64,000 nucleotides of DNA from Candidatus Fimenecus excrementavium (GCA_018712805.1 DVGI01000038.1:42396-106395); one strand, 5' to 3'. Positions 52,959-62,238 are shown, counted from the stretch's first letter. Translations and numbers: made by a program. The notes: a model not told the origin generated them from the sequence alone.

Positions 52959-54539
52959 GTGAAGTATTTGAAACTCAAAAAGATATTCGGCGTTTTTCTC
53001 ACATGTACGCTGCTGTTTGTCGTCTGTATGCTGCCCGCGGCGGCGGGCAATATGATCGGGCGGGTGGATACAGCGACAAGCCCCCTGCGGGTGCGCATGG
53101 GACCGGGCACTACCCACGACCTTGTTTATTCCAACAAAGTGCTGGTGCAAATTCCGAAAGGCGATTACATAACGATTTTGGATACGGTTCCCTGTGACGA
53201 CAGCTCCGCCTCCTCCAACCCGATTTGGTATTATATGACCGCTAAGTTTAACGGCGCGACCGTGAAAGGCTATGTCTCCGCAACTTACGTCACGATTATT
53301 GATGACGGCAGCGAAGAGGGCGGCGGGCAAGAGCCCGGCGTTGACGAAGGGCAGGTTTCCGGCGGCACAGCGGACCTTTCTGAAGTGCCCGATATTTATA
53401 AACCGTATCTTGCCGGCATCATGGTGCGTCACCCGAACTGGAAGTTTGAATTTTTCTATACGGGGCTCGATTGGAACACCGTAATCAAAAATGAAACCAC
53501 CCTCGGCAGAAGTCTGACTTCCCGCACGCGCGACGGCTACCGCTCCAAAATGCTCGGCGCTTACAATCCGGCAACCGGTGAGTATATCGCGCAGGACGGT
53601 TCTTCTTGGTTCCAGGCGGCTAATGCGGTCGTGGAATATTACATGGACCCGAGAAATTCCATGACAGACGCGCGTATTTTCCAGTTTGAACGGCTTTCCT
53701 ATGAAGCGGGCGTGCAAACCCTTTCGGGCATTCAAAACATTTTAAAAGGCTCGTTTATGGAAAACGCCACGATTTTAACCGATGACGGCCGGCGCGTTAC
53801 TTACGCCCAGGCGATTATGGAAGCCGCGCAGACGAGTGGCGCGAGCCCTTACCATTTGGCGGCACGTATCATTCAGGAAGTCGGCCGAAACGGCAGCGGC
53901 TCCACAAGCGGCACTTATGTCGGCAAAGACGGTACGTCATATGCAGGCTATTATAACTTTTACAACATCGGCGCTTCTTCAAGCGCGGACCCGATTGCAA
54001 CCGGCCTTAGCTGGGCAAAAGGTGGCACAACCTACAACCGCCCGTGGACAAGCCCCTATAAATCGATTGTCGGCGGCGCGCAGTATATCGCCCGCAATTA
54101 CATCAACGAGGGGCAAGACACCCAGTACCTGCAAAAGTTCGACGTTGAAAGCGAATACAACGGGCTTTACTGGCACCAGTATATGACCAATATCGAAGCG
54201 GCTTACAGCGAGTCGAACACCATGTATAAAAACTATGTGCAAAGCGGGCTTTTGGAGTCGGAAATCATCTTTAAAATTCCGGTTTACAACAATATGCCTG
54301 TTGTTTGCCATCTGCCCGATTTTGCAACCGGCGACGTGCGGGGCAACCGGCGCGGCGACGCGAACGATGACGGCAGCGTCTCGGCGGCGGATTACGCCAT
54401 AGTAAAAGATGCGGCAGTCGAGTTTGATTACATCGCGACCGACGGCAATACCTTTATTGCCCGCGATGTCAACGACGACGGTGCGATTGATGCGTTCGAC
54501 GCGGCGGAACTGGATTTGATCATTCACGGTCTTAAATAA
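52959..54539 (+). CDS. Secreted SH3/glucosaminidase cell-wall hydrolase with dockerin
   Basis: GTG start after AAAGGA. The 526-residue protein has a signal peptide (to about 29), a bacterial SH3 domain (about 35-112), a Gly/Glu-rich linker, a LytD-type N-acetylglucosaminidase domain (about 240-400; GASPYHLAARIIQEVG, YYNFYNIGAS) and a C-terminal dockerin (about 465-526) with the two Ca2+ loops GDANDDGSVSAAD and DVNDDGAIDAFD. It cleaves peptidoglycan glycan chains. The dockerin implies docking on a cohesin. Confidence 0.92.
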   Translation: MKYLKLKKIFGVFLTCTLLFVVCMLPAAAGNMIGRVDTATSPLRVRMGPGTTHDLVYSNKVLVQIPKGDYITILDTVPCDDSSASSNPIWYYMTAKFNGATVKGYVSATYVTIIDDGSEEGGGQEPGVDEGQVSGGTADLSEVPDIYKPYLAGIMVRHPNWKFEFFYTGLDWNTVIKNETTLGRSLTSRTRDGYRSKMLGAYNPATGEYIAQDGSSWFQAANAVVEYYMDPRNSMTDARIFQFERLSYEAGVQTLSGIQNILKGSFMENATILTDDGRRVTYAQAIMEAAQTSGASPYHLAARIIQEVGRNGSGSTSGTYVGKDGTSYAGYYNFYNIGASSSADPIATGLSWAKGGTTYNRPWTSPYKSIVGGAQYIARNYINEGQDTQYLQKFDVESEYNGLYWHQYMTNIEAAYSESNTMYKNYVQSGLLESEIIFKIPVYNNMPVVCHLPDFATGDVRGNRRGDANDDGSVSAADYAIVKDAAVEFDYIATDGNTFIARDVNDDGAIDAFDAAELDLIIHGLK

Positions 54540-54548
54540 GCAAAACAG

Positions 54549-54583
54549 AAAGCAGGGGACAGGTAAATGTTCCCTGCTTTTTT
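54549..54583 (+). terminator. Terminator after the glucosaminidase gene
   Basis: AGCAGGGGAC/GTTCCCTGCT stem followed by TTTTTT. Confidence 0.85.
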
Positions 54584-54600
54584 CTTTCTCCGAAAATGCG

Positions 54601-54629
54601 TTGCATTCTTAAAGGGAAAGGGGTAAAAT
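54601..54629 (+). promoter_or_regulatory. cysK promoter
   Basis: TTGCAT, 17 bases, TAAAAT, 35 bases before the GTG start. Confidence 0.7.
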
Positions 54630-54663
54630 AAAGAAGAACTTGTTTGTAAAGGAGAGGACAGCC

Positions 54664-55596
54664 GTGTCCAAAATTTATAAAAGCTTAACCGAGCTTATCG
54701 GCGGCACGCCGCTTTTGGAGCTTACGCAGTTTGAAAAAGATTATCAGCTCGAAGCGACAATGCTTGCCAAGCTCGAATATTTCAACCCCGCGGGAAGCGT
54801 CAAAGACCGCGTTGCAAAGTCCATTTTAGACGACGCCGAACAGTCCGGCAAATTGAAACCCGGCGGCACGATTATCGAGCCGACCTCCGGCAATACCGGC
54901 ATCGGCCTTGCAGCAGTTGCGGCGGCGCGCGGCTATAAGCTGATTATCACCATGCCCGAAACGATGAGCGTGGAACGCCGTATGCTGATGAAAGCCTACG
55001 GCGCGGAACTGGTGCTCACCGACGGCAAAAAAGGTATGTCGGGCGCGATTGAAAAAGCGGAAGAACTCCACCGCGAAATCCCCGGCAGTCTTATCGCCGG
55101 GCAGTTTACGAACCCCGCAAACCCCAAAGCCCATTTTGAAACTACGGGCCCCGAAATTTACGAGGATACCGACGGCAAAGTCGATATTTTCGTCGCCGGT
55201 GTCGGCACGGGCGGCACGGTTTCGGGCGTGGGTAAATATCTTAAATCCAAAAATCCCGACGTCAAAGTTGTGGCGGTTGAACCGGCAACGTCCCCGGTGC
55301 TTACGAAGGGTAAAAGCGGCGCGCACGGCATTCAGGGCATCGGCGCGGGCTTTGTGCCCGATACGCTCGACACTTCCGTTTATGATGAAGTCATCGCCGT
55401 GGAAGACGCGGACGCTTATAAATTCAGCCGCGCGGTGACTGCTTCTGACGGGCTTTTGGTCGGCATTTCCGCCGGTGCGGCGATTTGCGCCGGCGTCCAG
55501 CTTGCCCGCCGTCCCGAAAATAAAGGCAAAACGATTGTCGTTCTGCTGCCCGACAGCGGCGAACGCTATCTTTCCACCCCGCTGTTTGCCGAATAA
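54664..55596 (+). CDS. cysK: Cysteine synthase
   Basis: The start is GTG 54664 after GGAGAGG. The 310-residue PLP enzyme has NPAGSVKDRVA (PLP Lys47), TSGNTGIGLAAVAAARG and the phosphate loop GTGGTVSGVGKYL. It makes cysteine from O-acetylserine and sulfide. Single gene between terminators; no T-box or other leader RNA was seen. Confidence 0.95.
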   Translation: MSKIYKSLTELIGGTPLLELTQFEKDYQLEATMLAKLEYFNPAGSVKDRVAKSILDDAEQSGKLKPGGTIIEPTSGNTGIGLAAVAAARGYKLIITMPETMSVERRMLMKAYGAELVLTDGKKGMSGAIEKAEELHREIPGSLIAGQFTNPANPKAHFETTGPEIYEDTDGKVDIFVAGVGTGGTVSGVGKYLKSKNPDVKVVAVEPATSPVLTKGKSGAHGIQGIGAGFVPDTLDTSVYDEVIAVEDADAYKFSRAVTASDGLLVGISAGAAICAGVQLARRPENKGKTIVVLLPDSGERYLSTPLFAE

Positions 55597-55615
55597 TTTT
55601 TTCGCCTATAAAAGC

Positions 55616-55646
55616 AAAAAGCCACTCCGAAAAGAGTGGCTTTTTT
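55616..55646. terminator. Bidirectional terminator between cysK and DUF47 genes
   Basis: AAAAAGCCACTC/GAGTGGCTTTTTT stem works on both strands between convergent genes. Confidence 0.92.
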
Positions 55647-55661
55647 ATATCTGTCTTTTGA

Positions 55662-56285
55662 TTAGGTGTTTTCGACAATAATGCTTTCGACAACGCTTGC
55701 CACGTCTTCGCACGCGTCACAAGCCTTTTCAAAATCCTCGTAAATTTCACGCCATGCGATAATGGTGACGGGGTCTTTTTCTTCGGTCATCAGCCGGCGC
55801 ATATTGCGGCTGTACATTTCGTCGCCGACTTCTTCCAAGTGGTTGATTTCAATAATCAAATCCCGCAGGTTTTTGGACTTTTTGAAGTTCTCAAGTTCTG
55901 CGAGCATGGTCTGCAAAGCGTGGGTGCACTGAATTAAAATGTTGGCAAATTCCACCACGTCGTCACGCAAAACCGTGATATTATTGATATACATCTGCAT
56001 CAAAATGTCTTCGATTGCGTCTGTTACTTCATCAATGTTTTGGCTCAAACGGAAAATATCATCGCGCTCAATCGGGGTGATAAATGCGCGGACAAGTTCC
56101 GAGGTCATCTCGTGCTTTTTCGCGTCGCCGCGGTGCTCGATTTCATGAAGCTTGCGTTTTTGCAAGTCCAGTTCTTCGGGGTTAAAATCCAAAAGCACGC
56201 TTTTCAAAAATTCCGACGCCTCGTGCGAAATTGCAATGCTTTCTTTAAAATTTTTATAAAAGAAATTCTCCTGTTTTCTGGCCAT
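55662..56285 (-). CDS. DUF47/PhoU-like phosphate transport regulator
   Basis: ATG 56285 was chosen over an in-frame TTG two codons upstream. The 207-residue all-helical protein has KKHEMTSELVRAFITPIERDD, IDEVTDAIEDIL and a C-terminal YEDFEKACDACEDVA. It is the usual partner of Pit-type transporters, which it follows by 18 bases. Likely controls phosphate uptake. Confidence 0.92.
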   Translation of the reverse strand: MARKQENFFYKNFKESIAISHEASEFLKSVLLDFNPEELDLQKRKLHEIEHRGDAKKHEMTSELVRAFITPIERDDIFRLSQNIDEVTDAIEDILMQMYINNITVLRDDVVEFANILIQCTHALQTMLAELENFKKSKNLRDLIIEINHLEEVGDEMYSRNMRRLMTEEKDPVTIIAWREIYEDFEKACDACEDVASVVESIIVENT

Positions 56286-56303
56286 TTTCAAAACATCCTC
56301 TCT

Positions 56304-57356
56304 TTAAAATACACGGATAAACAGCTTCGCAATCAAATATCCGATAATCCCGCAACCGGGGAAGGTGAGCACCCAGGTGAGCACCATTTCTTTTACAACC
56401 CCTAAGTTAATAGCTGACAAACGCTTGGTCGCGCCGACGCCCATAATCGCGGTGGTTTTGGTGTGTGTGGTGCTGACGGGAATGCCGAACAGCGAAGAAA
56501 TCAGCAAGCAAAACGCCGCGGCAATATCCGCAGAAAAGCCCTGGTATTTTTCGAGTTTTACCATGTCCATGCCGACCGCTTTAATGATTTTGTAGCCGCC
56601 GACTGACGTGCCCACAGACATCACAATGGAGACAAGCAGCATCATCCAAATGGGCGGCGTTACCGCCACCGCGGAATCACTGCCGTTGACAAGGAATACC
56701 CCCAAAATCAAAACGCCCATGAATTTCTGACCGTCCTGCGCGCCGTGCATGAACGACATCGCCGCGCCGCCGAAAATCTGCGCCCCGCGGAAAAAGCCCG
56801 CTGTCTTTCTGCGGTCGGCGTTGCGAAAGAAAAACGCGGTGAGCTTTGTAAACACATAACCGCTGACAAAGCCCAAAACGGTCGAAAGCACAAGACCGTA
56901 AAGCACCTTGACCCATTCGCCGCCGTTGATGCCGCCGAAGCCGTTGTGCATGGCGATTGCCGCGCCGGAAAGCCCGGCAATCAGCGCGTGACTTTCGCTT
57001 GTGGGAATCCCGAAAAACCAGGCCGCCACCGCCCAAATGATAATGGCGACCAGCGCCGCACACAACGCCACAACGGCCTCGTGTGTGTTGGTGCCGAAAT
57101 CTACCATGTTTTTAATGGTCATGGCAACGGTCGAGTTAATAAGCGTCATCACAAAAACGCCGAAAAAGTTAAATACTGCGGACATCAAAACTGCGGCACG
57201 CGGCGGCATTGCGCGCGTGGCAACACAGGTTGCAATGGCGTTCGGCGCGTCGGTCCAACCGTTGACGAAAATGACGCCGAGCGTAAAAAGGACCGTCGCA
57301 AACAAAACGGGGCTTGCGAACAGCTGGTCAATAAACCAGGTGAATTGAAAGTCCAA
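56304..57356 (-). CDS. pit: Pit-type inorganic phosphate transporter
   Basis: The 350-residue polytopic protein has FVNGWTDAPNAIATCVATRA and FMHGAQDGQKFMGV and the ending TWVLTFPGCG, typical of the Pit family (GANDxxN-like repeats). The start codon is TTG 57356 after GGCGGG. It imports phosphate with a cation. Co-transcribed with the DUF47 gene. Confidence 0.94.
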   Translation of the reverse strand: MDFQFTWFIDQLFASPVLFATVLFTLGVIFVNGWTDAPNAIATCVATRAMPPRAAVLMSAVFNFFGVFVMTLINSTVAMTIKNMVDFGTNTHEAVVALCAALVAIIIWAVAAWFFGIPTSESHALIAGLSGAAIAMHNGFGGINGGEWVKVLYGLVLSTVLGFVSGYVFTKLTAFFFRNADRRKTAGFFRGAQIFGGAAMSFMHGAQDGQKFMGVLILGVFLVNGSDSAVAVTPPIWMMLLVSIVMSVGTSVGGYKIIKAVGMDMVKLEKYQGFSADIAAAFCLLISSLFGIPVSTTHTKTTAIMGVGATKRLSAINLGVVKEMVLTWVLTFPGCGIIGYLIAKLFIRVF

Positions 57357-57434
57357 ATATTTCCCGCCTTTCTAAAAACATCTTTCCCCAAAAACTTCTG
57401 TTTTCAAAATGCTTTCAAAACCGAAAGTGCTCCT

Positions 57435-57463
57435 ATTGTAACAAGAATTGGAAATCTTGACAA
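57435..57463 (-). promoter_or_regulatory. Promoter of the pit-DUF47 operon
   Basis: On the minus strand TTGTCA, 17 bases, TACAAT, about 78 bases before the TTG start. Confidence 0.75.
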
Positions 57464-57531
57464 GAGAAGCTTGTAAAAAAAGCGAAAATGAGGGGATTTT
57501 TCCCAAAATAAGAACATTCTACAAAAAAATG

Positions 57532-57560
57532 TTGTTTATCTCTTAAAAATGCAGTATAAT
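57532..57560 (+). promoter_or_regulatory. Promoter of the oadB-like operon
   Basis: TTGTTT, 17 bases, perfect TATAAT, 29 bases before the ATG. Confidence 0.82.
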
Positions 57561-57589
57561 GAATACAATTTGTATAAGGGAGAGATGAC

Positions 57590-58738
57590 ATGGAAACTGT
57601 AATCGAGTTTTTACAGCCCCTGTTTGGCAACGTAGCCAATTTGTCAGACTTTAAACTGATTATTATGTGGGTAATCGGCGGGATTTTGATTTATCTTGCC
57701 GTCAAAAAGGACATGGAGCCTACGTTGCTTTTGCCGATGGGCTTCGGTGCCATTTTGGTCAACCTGCCGATGTCCGGCGTTGTCAACCAGATTTATGACG
57801 GCGTGGAAGAAATCGGCGTAATTGATTTGTTGTTCAATTCCGGTATTTCCAACGAGCTGTTCCCGTTGCTTTTGTTTATCGGTATCGGCGCAATGATTGA
57901 CTTCGGCCCGCTGCTTTCCAACCCCAAGCTGATGCTTTTCGGCGCGGCGGCGCAGTTCGGTATCTTCTTTACTTTGAGCATGGCGGCGCTGTTCGGCTTT
58001 GACTTAAAAGATGCGGCTTCTATCGCCATTATCGGCGCGGCGGACGGCCCGACCTCGATTTTCGTTGCGAACTACTTTGAATCCAACTACCTCGGCGCAA
58101 TTATCGTTGCCGCTTATTCCTATATGGCGTTGGTGCCCATTGTTCAGCCGCCGGTTATCAAGCTGCTGACGACCAAAAAAGAGCGCCTTATCCGTATGCC
58201 TTACGAACAGAAAGAAGTGTCCAAACTTACCCGTATTCTGTTCCCGATTTTCGTTTCCATCATTACCGGCATTGTGGCGCCCCGTGCGGTCGCGCTTATC
58301 GGCTTCTTAATGTTCGGTAACTTAATTCGTGAATGCGGCGTGCTCAATTCGCTTTCCGAAACCGCACAGAAAGTCCTCGCTAACCTGATTACGCTGCTGC
58401 TCGGTATCACCATTGCCGCGCGTATGCAGGCGGAAGCGTTCCTCAACCCGCAGACTTTGCTGATTCTCGCTCTCGGCCTTATCGCGTTCATCTTCGACAC
58501 CGCCGGCGGCGTGATTTTCGCAAAATTCTTAAACCTGTTCCTCAAAAAGAAAATCAACCCGATGATCGGTGCTTCCGGTATTTCCGCGTTCCCGATGTCC
58601 GCGCGTGTGGTGCACAAAATGGGCCTTGCGGAAGACAAACAGAACTTCCTTTTGATGCACTCTATCGGTGTTAACGTCTCCGGTCAGATTGCTTCCGTTA
58701 TCGCGGGCGGTCTGATTCTGAATCTGATTGCGAGGTAA
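57590..58738 (+). CDS. Na+-translocating decarboxylase beta subunit
   Basis: The 382-residue polytopic protein has IIGAADGPTSIFVANYF (diagnostic Na+-binding segment), LLFNSGISNELFPLLLFIGIG and SAFPMSARVVHKMG. It is the membrane pump of oxaloacetate, methylmalonyl-CoA or glutaconyl-CoA decarboxylase. The gamma-like gene follows by 5 bases; alpha (carboxyltransferase) and biotin carrier genes are not in the window. Confidence 0.94.
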   Translation: METVIEFLQPLFGNVANLSDFKLIIMWVIGGILIYLAVKKDMEPTLLLPMGFGAILVNLPMSGVVNQIYDGVEEIGVIDLLFNSGISNELFPLLLFIGIGAMIDFGPLLSNPKLMLFGAAAQFGIFFTLSMAALFGFDLKDAASIAIIGAADGPTSIFVANYFESNYLGAIIVAAYSYMALVPIVQPPVIKLLTTKKERLIRMPYEQKEVSKLTRILFPIFVSIITGIVAPRAVALIGFLMFGNLIRECGVLNSLSETAQKVLANLITLLLGITIAARMQAEAFLNPQTLLILALGLIAFIFDTAGGVIFAKFLNLFLKKKINPMIGASGISAFPMSARVVHKMGLAEDKQNFLLMHSIGVNVSGQIASVIAGGLILNLIAR

Positions 58739-58743
58739 AGAAT

Positions 58744-58911
58744 ATGGAAATTAACGTAGAGCTGTTTTTACAAACCCTGCCCATTATGCTCAAAGGCATG
58801 GTCGGTATTTTTGCCGTGACCGGCGTTATTATTCTCGGCATCTATCTGCTGAATAAGCTGTCCGCTGTCAGCCTTAAAAAGAAAAAGGACGACACCGAGC
58901 CGAAAGAATAA
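58744..58911 (+). CDS. OadG-like small gamma subunit
   Basis: The 55-residue protein begins MEINVELFLQTL and has one membrane helix (about 17-40: GMVGIFAVTGVIILGIYLL) and a charged Lys/Asp/Glu tail. Location and build match OadG-type subunits, which stabilise the beta subunit. It is too short for a 60-residue cut-off and easily missed. It lacks the long soluble tail of classical OadG. Confidence 0.82.
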   Translation: MEINVELFLQTLPIMLKGMVGIFAVTGVIILGIYLLNKLSAVSLKKKKDDTEPKE

Positions 58912-58926
58912 TCTTTTTAAAAAATT

Positions 58927-58960
58927 CCGCCCGTTCAAAAAAGAACGGGCGGTTTCTTTT
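58927..58960 (+). terminator. Terminator of the oadB-oadG operon
   Basis: CCGCCCGTTC/GAACGGGCGG 10-bp stem, A-rich loop, T-rich tail. Confidence 0.92.
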
Positions 58961-58964
58961 ATCA

Positions 58965-59004
58965 AAAAACCGCCTGAAACCGGTCGGCTTCAAGCGGCTT
59001 TTTT
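58965..59004. terminator. Terminator of the Gfo/Idh gene (minus), bidirectional form
   Basis: CCGCCTGAA/TTCAAGCGG stem with A-run on one side and T-run on the other. Confidence 0.78.
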
Positions 59005-59016
59005 ATAAATTATAGA

Positions 59017-60318
59017 TTACAGAATAACGTCCTGCGGCATACCGTTTTCTTCGCGGGATTTGTCGGCAAGGTACACGCAAAGGTGACCGGCGACCGAGTC
59101 GAAAATCGAAGTGCAGGCAAGGCTCGGTTTTTCACCGCGGATAAATTTCACGAAATCTTCGGCGAGCCGTTCGTCGCCGCCGCCGTGTCCGCCGTAAGCG
59201 CCTACCATGTCGCCCGTGACGCGCAAATCAACCTCTTCCACAGTTTTTTCGTCCGTCTTGGTCGGGTGGATTTTGGAAACGAAGAATTTGGATTCTTCAA
59301 AATCCCCGTAAATTTCGCCTTTTGTGCCGACAATGTGAATGCGGCGCAAAGGCTTCGAAGAGCCGCCGACCATGTTGTGCGTGCCGGTGGCGCCGCTCGC
59401 AAAGTTGATGAGCACCGACTGGTGGTCTACAACGTTGTTGTCGCATTTGTAAATGCATTTGCCGTAGTTGCTGTCGCCTTTTAAAAGGTTGATGCGGTCT
59501 TCATCGGTCGGGTTTTCAATGCCCTCCAATTTGTCCCAAATGTAAAACGCCCAACGGTCCGGTTGGTCCAAATACAGACGTTTGGCGGAATAGCGGCAGG
59601 TGTCGACAAGCGGGCAGTCCACAAGGCAGCGCGTACCGGCTTCTTTCGGCGCGTTTTCGGGTTTGAACTGGAATTTGCTGCCGAAGCTGCAAATGCGCAC
59701 AGGCTTTGTTTCCGACATCATCCACATCATCATGTCAAGGTCGTGGCAGCATTTCGCAAGTAGCATCGACGTGTGGCAAACGTCGGAGTTTGCCCATTTG
59801 CCGCGCACATACGAGGTGGAAAGGTGGTGATAGCTGACGTGCTCGCTGGTCTGAATGTTGATAATGTCGCCGATTTCGCCCGCGGCAACACGTTCTTTAA
59901 TCGAAAGATAAAACGGCGTGTAGCGAAGCACATGGCAAATCATGACTTTGTTGCCGTTTTCGCGTACACAGTCAACAAGTTCGCGCATTTCTTTTTCGTT
60001 GGTCGCAAACGGCTTTTCCAACAGCATGTCATAGCCCTTTTTCAAAAGCGGAATCGAGGTTTCAATGTGCTGGTGGTCCATCGTGCCGTTGATAATGGTA
60101 TCGGCGAATTTCGGCACGCGCGAAAGTGCGTCTGCGTCTTCAAAGCAGTTCTCTTCCGGGAACCCAAACATGTCCATCGCCTTTTTCCGGCGAATGGGGT
60201 CGGGGTCAGCAACGCCGACGATTTTGAGCATTTCGGGATTGGTCAGCGCAAGTTTCGAATACACAAACGCGCGGTGACCGGCGCCCACAATAATGGCGGT
60301 AACGGGTTTTTGTTCCAT
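59017..60318 (-). CDS. Gfo/Idh/MocA family oxidoreductase
   Basis: ATG 60318 was chosen (GGAG 9 bases before it). The 433-residue protein has TAIIVGAGHRAFVYSKLA (NAD loop), LLEKPFATNEKEM and the catalytic KCCHDLDMMMWMM region, plus a conserved CLVDCPLVDTCRYSA cysteine segment. These enzymes oxidise or epimerise sugars. It follows the GH29 gene by 111 bases in the same direction, so a role in processing the released sugar is likely. Confidence 0.88.
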   Translation of the reverse strand: MEQKPVTAIIVGAGHRAFVYSKLALTNPEMLKIVGVADPDPIRRKKAMDMFGFPEENCFEDADALSRVPKFADTIINGTMDHQHIETSIPLLKKGYDMLLEKPFATNEKEMRELVDCVRENGNKVMICHVLRYTPFYLSIKERVAAGEIGDIINIQTSEHVSYHHLSTSYVRGKWANSDVCHTSMLLAKCCHDLDMMMWMMSETKPVRICSFGSKFQFKPENAPKEAGTRCLVDCPLVDTCRYSAKRLYLDQPDRWAFYIWDKLEGIENPTDEDRINLLKGDSNYGKCIYKCDNNVVDHQSVLINFASGATGTHNMVGGSSKPLRRIHIVGTKGEIYGDFEESKFFVSKIHPTKTDEKTVEEVDLRVTGDMVGAYGGHGGGDERLAEDFVKFIRGEKPSLACTSIFDSVAGHLCVYLADKSREENGMPQDVIL

Positions 60319-60429
60319 GATCTTCATCTCCGCAATAAAAATCGAAAGAATTATACACCCGCCGACCTCAAAAAACAAGAGCCGGCGGGCAATTTTTCTC
60401 TGAACAAATGCCTATAAAAAGCAAATAAA

Positions 60430-61893
60430 TCAGTCAACGCTGACCTTAATGCACAATGGCAAATGGGTGTTTAACAGGCTGTCGTCCAAAGTGAAACGAA
60501 ACGCCTTTTCGTCTTGCGTCCACGAAATTTTCCCCGGGTGCCCGAGCACTTCGACGTTTTGAATCGTGTAGCGAATGCCGCCCTCGCTTGCCGCGCGCAG
60601 CGCTTTCACCGCGTTTATTTTATGGGGCGTTTCGCTCATTAAGAATATGTAAATCGCGCCGGTTTTATAGGTGAAGCGATAATCCTTTTTGCTGTATTTT
60701 ATATTTTCGTTAAACGAGCCGGCTTTTTTCTTCTTGCCTTCATACCAAACGTTGTAGGGGAGCGCGTCGTAAATCGCTTCGCCGTTATCTGCAAGCCACT
60801 TGCCGATCGAAAGCAAAACGTCTTTTTCCTCTTCGCAAATGGTGCCGTCCGACTTCGGCCCGACGTTAAGCATATAACAGCCGTTTTTCGAAACGACGTC
60901 AATTAAGTTTGTCAAAATTTTGTAAGGCGTTTTGAAACGGTTGCCCTCGGTGTAACCCCAGCTGTTTTTCGCAATTGAAGTGTCCGTCTGCCATAAAACA
61001 GGGGAAACGTCTTCAATTTGCCCGCGCTCTACGTCAAATATCGCGCAGCCCTTCATTACGGAGCCGACTTTGTAAAACACGACGACTTCCTCGTTCCATT
61101 CCACGCCGCGGTTATAATAATAGGCTAAGAATTTCTTTAAATAGGGTTTAAACTGCGGCTTGTTAATCCACCAGTCAAAATAGACCGCGCGCGGGCGCAG
61201 GCGGTCGACCATTTCGCAAGCGGAAGCAAGCCAGTCGCGGCACCAGTCTTCGGACGGTTCACAGTTCTCAAAATCCGAGGGCTTGCCGCTCGCCGGCAGC
61301 GCCGCCGGACCGTATAAATCCGGGTAAAGCCCCTTTGCGACTTCCGAATCCGGGCAGTTTTTCCGCGCGCCGTTTAAAAAGAAGAAATGCTCCGCGCGGT
61401 GATTGGAACAGAAAAAGCCGAGCCCGTGCCGGTCGCACGCCTCGTGGAGCTCCGCGAGAAAATCCCGGTGCGGCGTCAAATCCGCCATGTTCCAGCGGTT
61501 TAATTCCGATTTATACATTTTCACGCCGTCGTGGTGCTCGGCAACGGGCATTATGTATTTCGCGCCGCTTTTTTCGAACAGCTCGACCCATTCGTCTGCG
61601 TCAAATGCAGTCGGGTTAAACTGCTCAACGATTTGGCGGTAATCCGCGTTTTTGCCGTATGTCTTAATGCGGTGAAACCAGCTTTTTGTGCCTTTCAAAT
61701 ACATCTGCCGCGGGTACCATTCGCTCTCCGTCGCCGGAAGCGCATACACGCCCCAGTGAATGAACAGCCCGAACCGCCCCTTGCGGTACCAAGAGGGAAT
61801 TTGAAACGCCGAAAGGCTTTCCCAGTTGTCTTGGAAAGGACCTTTCTTTATGACCTCGTCCACCTTTTTTAAATATTCTGCGACTGTTACCAT
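60430..61893 (-). CDS. GH29 alpha-L-fucosidase
   Basis: ATG 61893 was chosen because AAGGAG lies 8 bases before it; the in-frame GTG lies too near the site. The 487-residue protein has FGLFIHWGVYALPATESEWY, AEHHDGVKMY, the nucleophile region AVYFDWWINKP and NGCYMLNVGPKSDGTI, all GH29 motifs. No signal peptide, so it acts in the cytoplasm on imported fucosides. Normal length. Confidence 0.93.
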   Translation of the reverse strand: MVTVAEYLKKVDEVIKKGPFQDNWESLSAFQIPSWYRKGRFGLFIHWGVYALPATESEWYPRQMYLKGTKSWFHRIKTYGKNADYRQIVEQFNPTAFDADEWVELFEKSGAKYIMPVAEHHDGVKMYKSELNRWNMADLTPHRDFLAELHEACDRHGLGFFCSNHRAEHFFFLNGARKNCPDSEVAKGLYPDLYGPAALPASGKPSDFENCEPSEDWCRDWLASACEMVDRLRPRAVYFDWWINKPQFKPYLKKFLAYYYNRGVEWNEEVVVFYKVGSVMKGCAIFDVERGQIEDVSPVLWQTDTSIAKNSWGYTEGNRFKTPYKILTNLIDVVSKNGCYMLNVGPKSDGTICEEEKDVLLSIGKWLADNGEAIYDALPYNVWYEGKKKKAGSFNENIKYSKKDYRFTYKTGAIYIFLMSETPHKINAVKALRAASEGGIRYTIQNVEVLGHPGKISWTQDEKAFRFTLDDSLLNTHLPLCIKVSVD

Positions 61894-61971
61894 TTGCACC
61901 GCTCCTTGCTTGAAAATATAGGGTGTTGCTTTGCTATCCCGCCGCTTTCTGTCGGCGGTTATCTGATTTCT

Positions 61972-61999
61972 ATTATACTGAAAAAACGCTGTATTTCAA
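61972..61999 (-). promoter_or_regulatory. Promoter of the fucosidase gene
   Basis: On the minus strand TTGAAA, 16 bases, TATAAT. A hairpin CCGCCG/CGGCGG lies in the leader between it and the start codon. Confidence 0.8.
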
Positions 62000-62111
62000 T
62001 ATAAAATTATAGATTTCTAAAACGCACCGCAAAACTTTTTCCGCCTAAATCCGAAATCCCATTCCCTGTGTCGCTTCAAAACGGCAACGCCCCCGAATTC
62101 CAAACAAGCGG

Positions 62112-62140
62112 TTGAAAAAGAAAGCCCGTTCTGTTATAAT
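62112..62140 (+). promoter_or_regulatory. Promoter of the first tRNA-Arg gene
   Basis: TTGAAA, 17 bases, perfect TATAAT, 23 bases before the tRNA. Confidence 0.82.
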
Positions 62141-62163
62141 AAATTTTCGAAAACTGCATATAT

Positions 62164-62238
62164 GCCCCCTTAGTTAAATGGATATAATAAACCCCTCCTA
62201 AGGGTTAGTTGAGGGTTCGATTCCCCCAGGGGGTGCCA
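62164..62238 (+). tRNA. tRNA-Arg (anticodon CCT), first copy
   Basis: The acceptor GCCCCCT/AGGGGGT, anticodon stem AACCC/GGGTT, loop CTCCTAA and encoded CCA are clear. The D-stem GTTA/TAAT is weak and the T-stem has one A-C mismatch. It is very different in sequence from the second copy. Confidence 0.85.

Noticed and set aside
52770..53735. 321-residue minus-strand frame
   Set aside because: It covers the start of the SH3/glucosaminidase gene and its promoter on the other strand; His/Arg/Gly-rich shadow.
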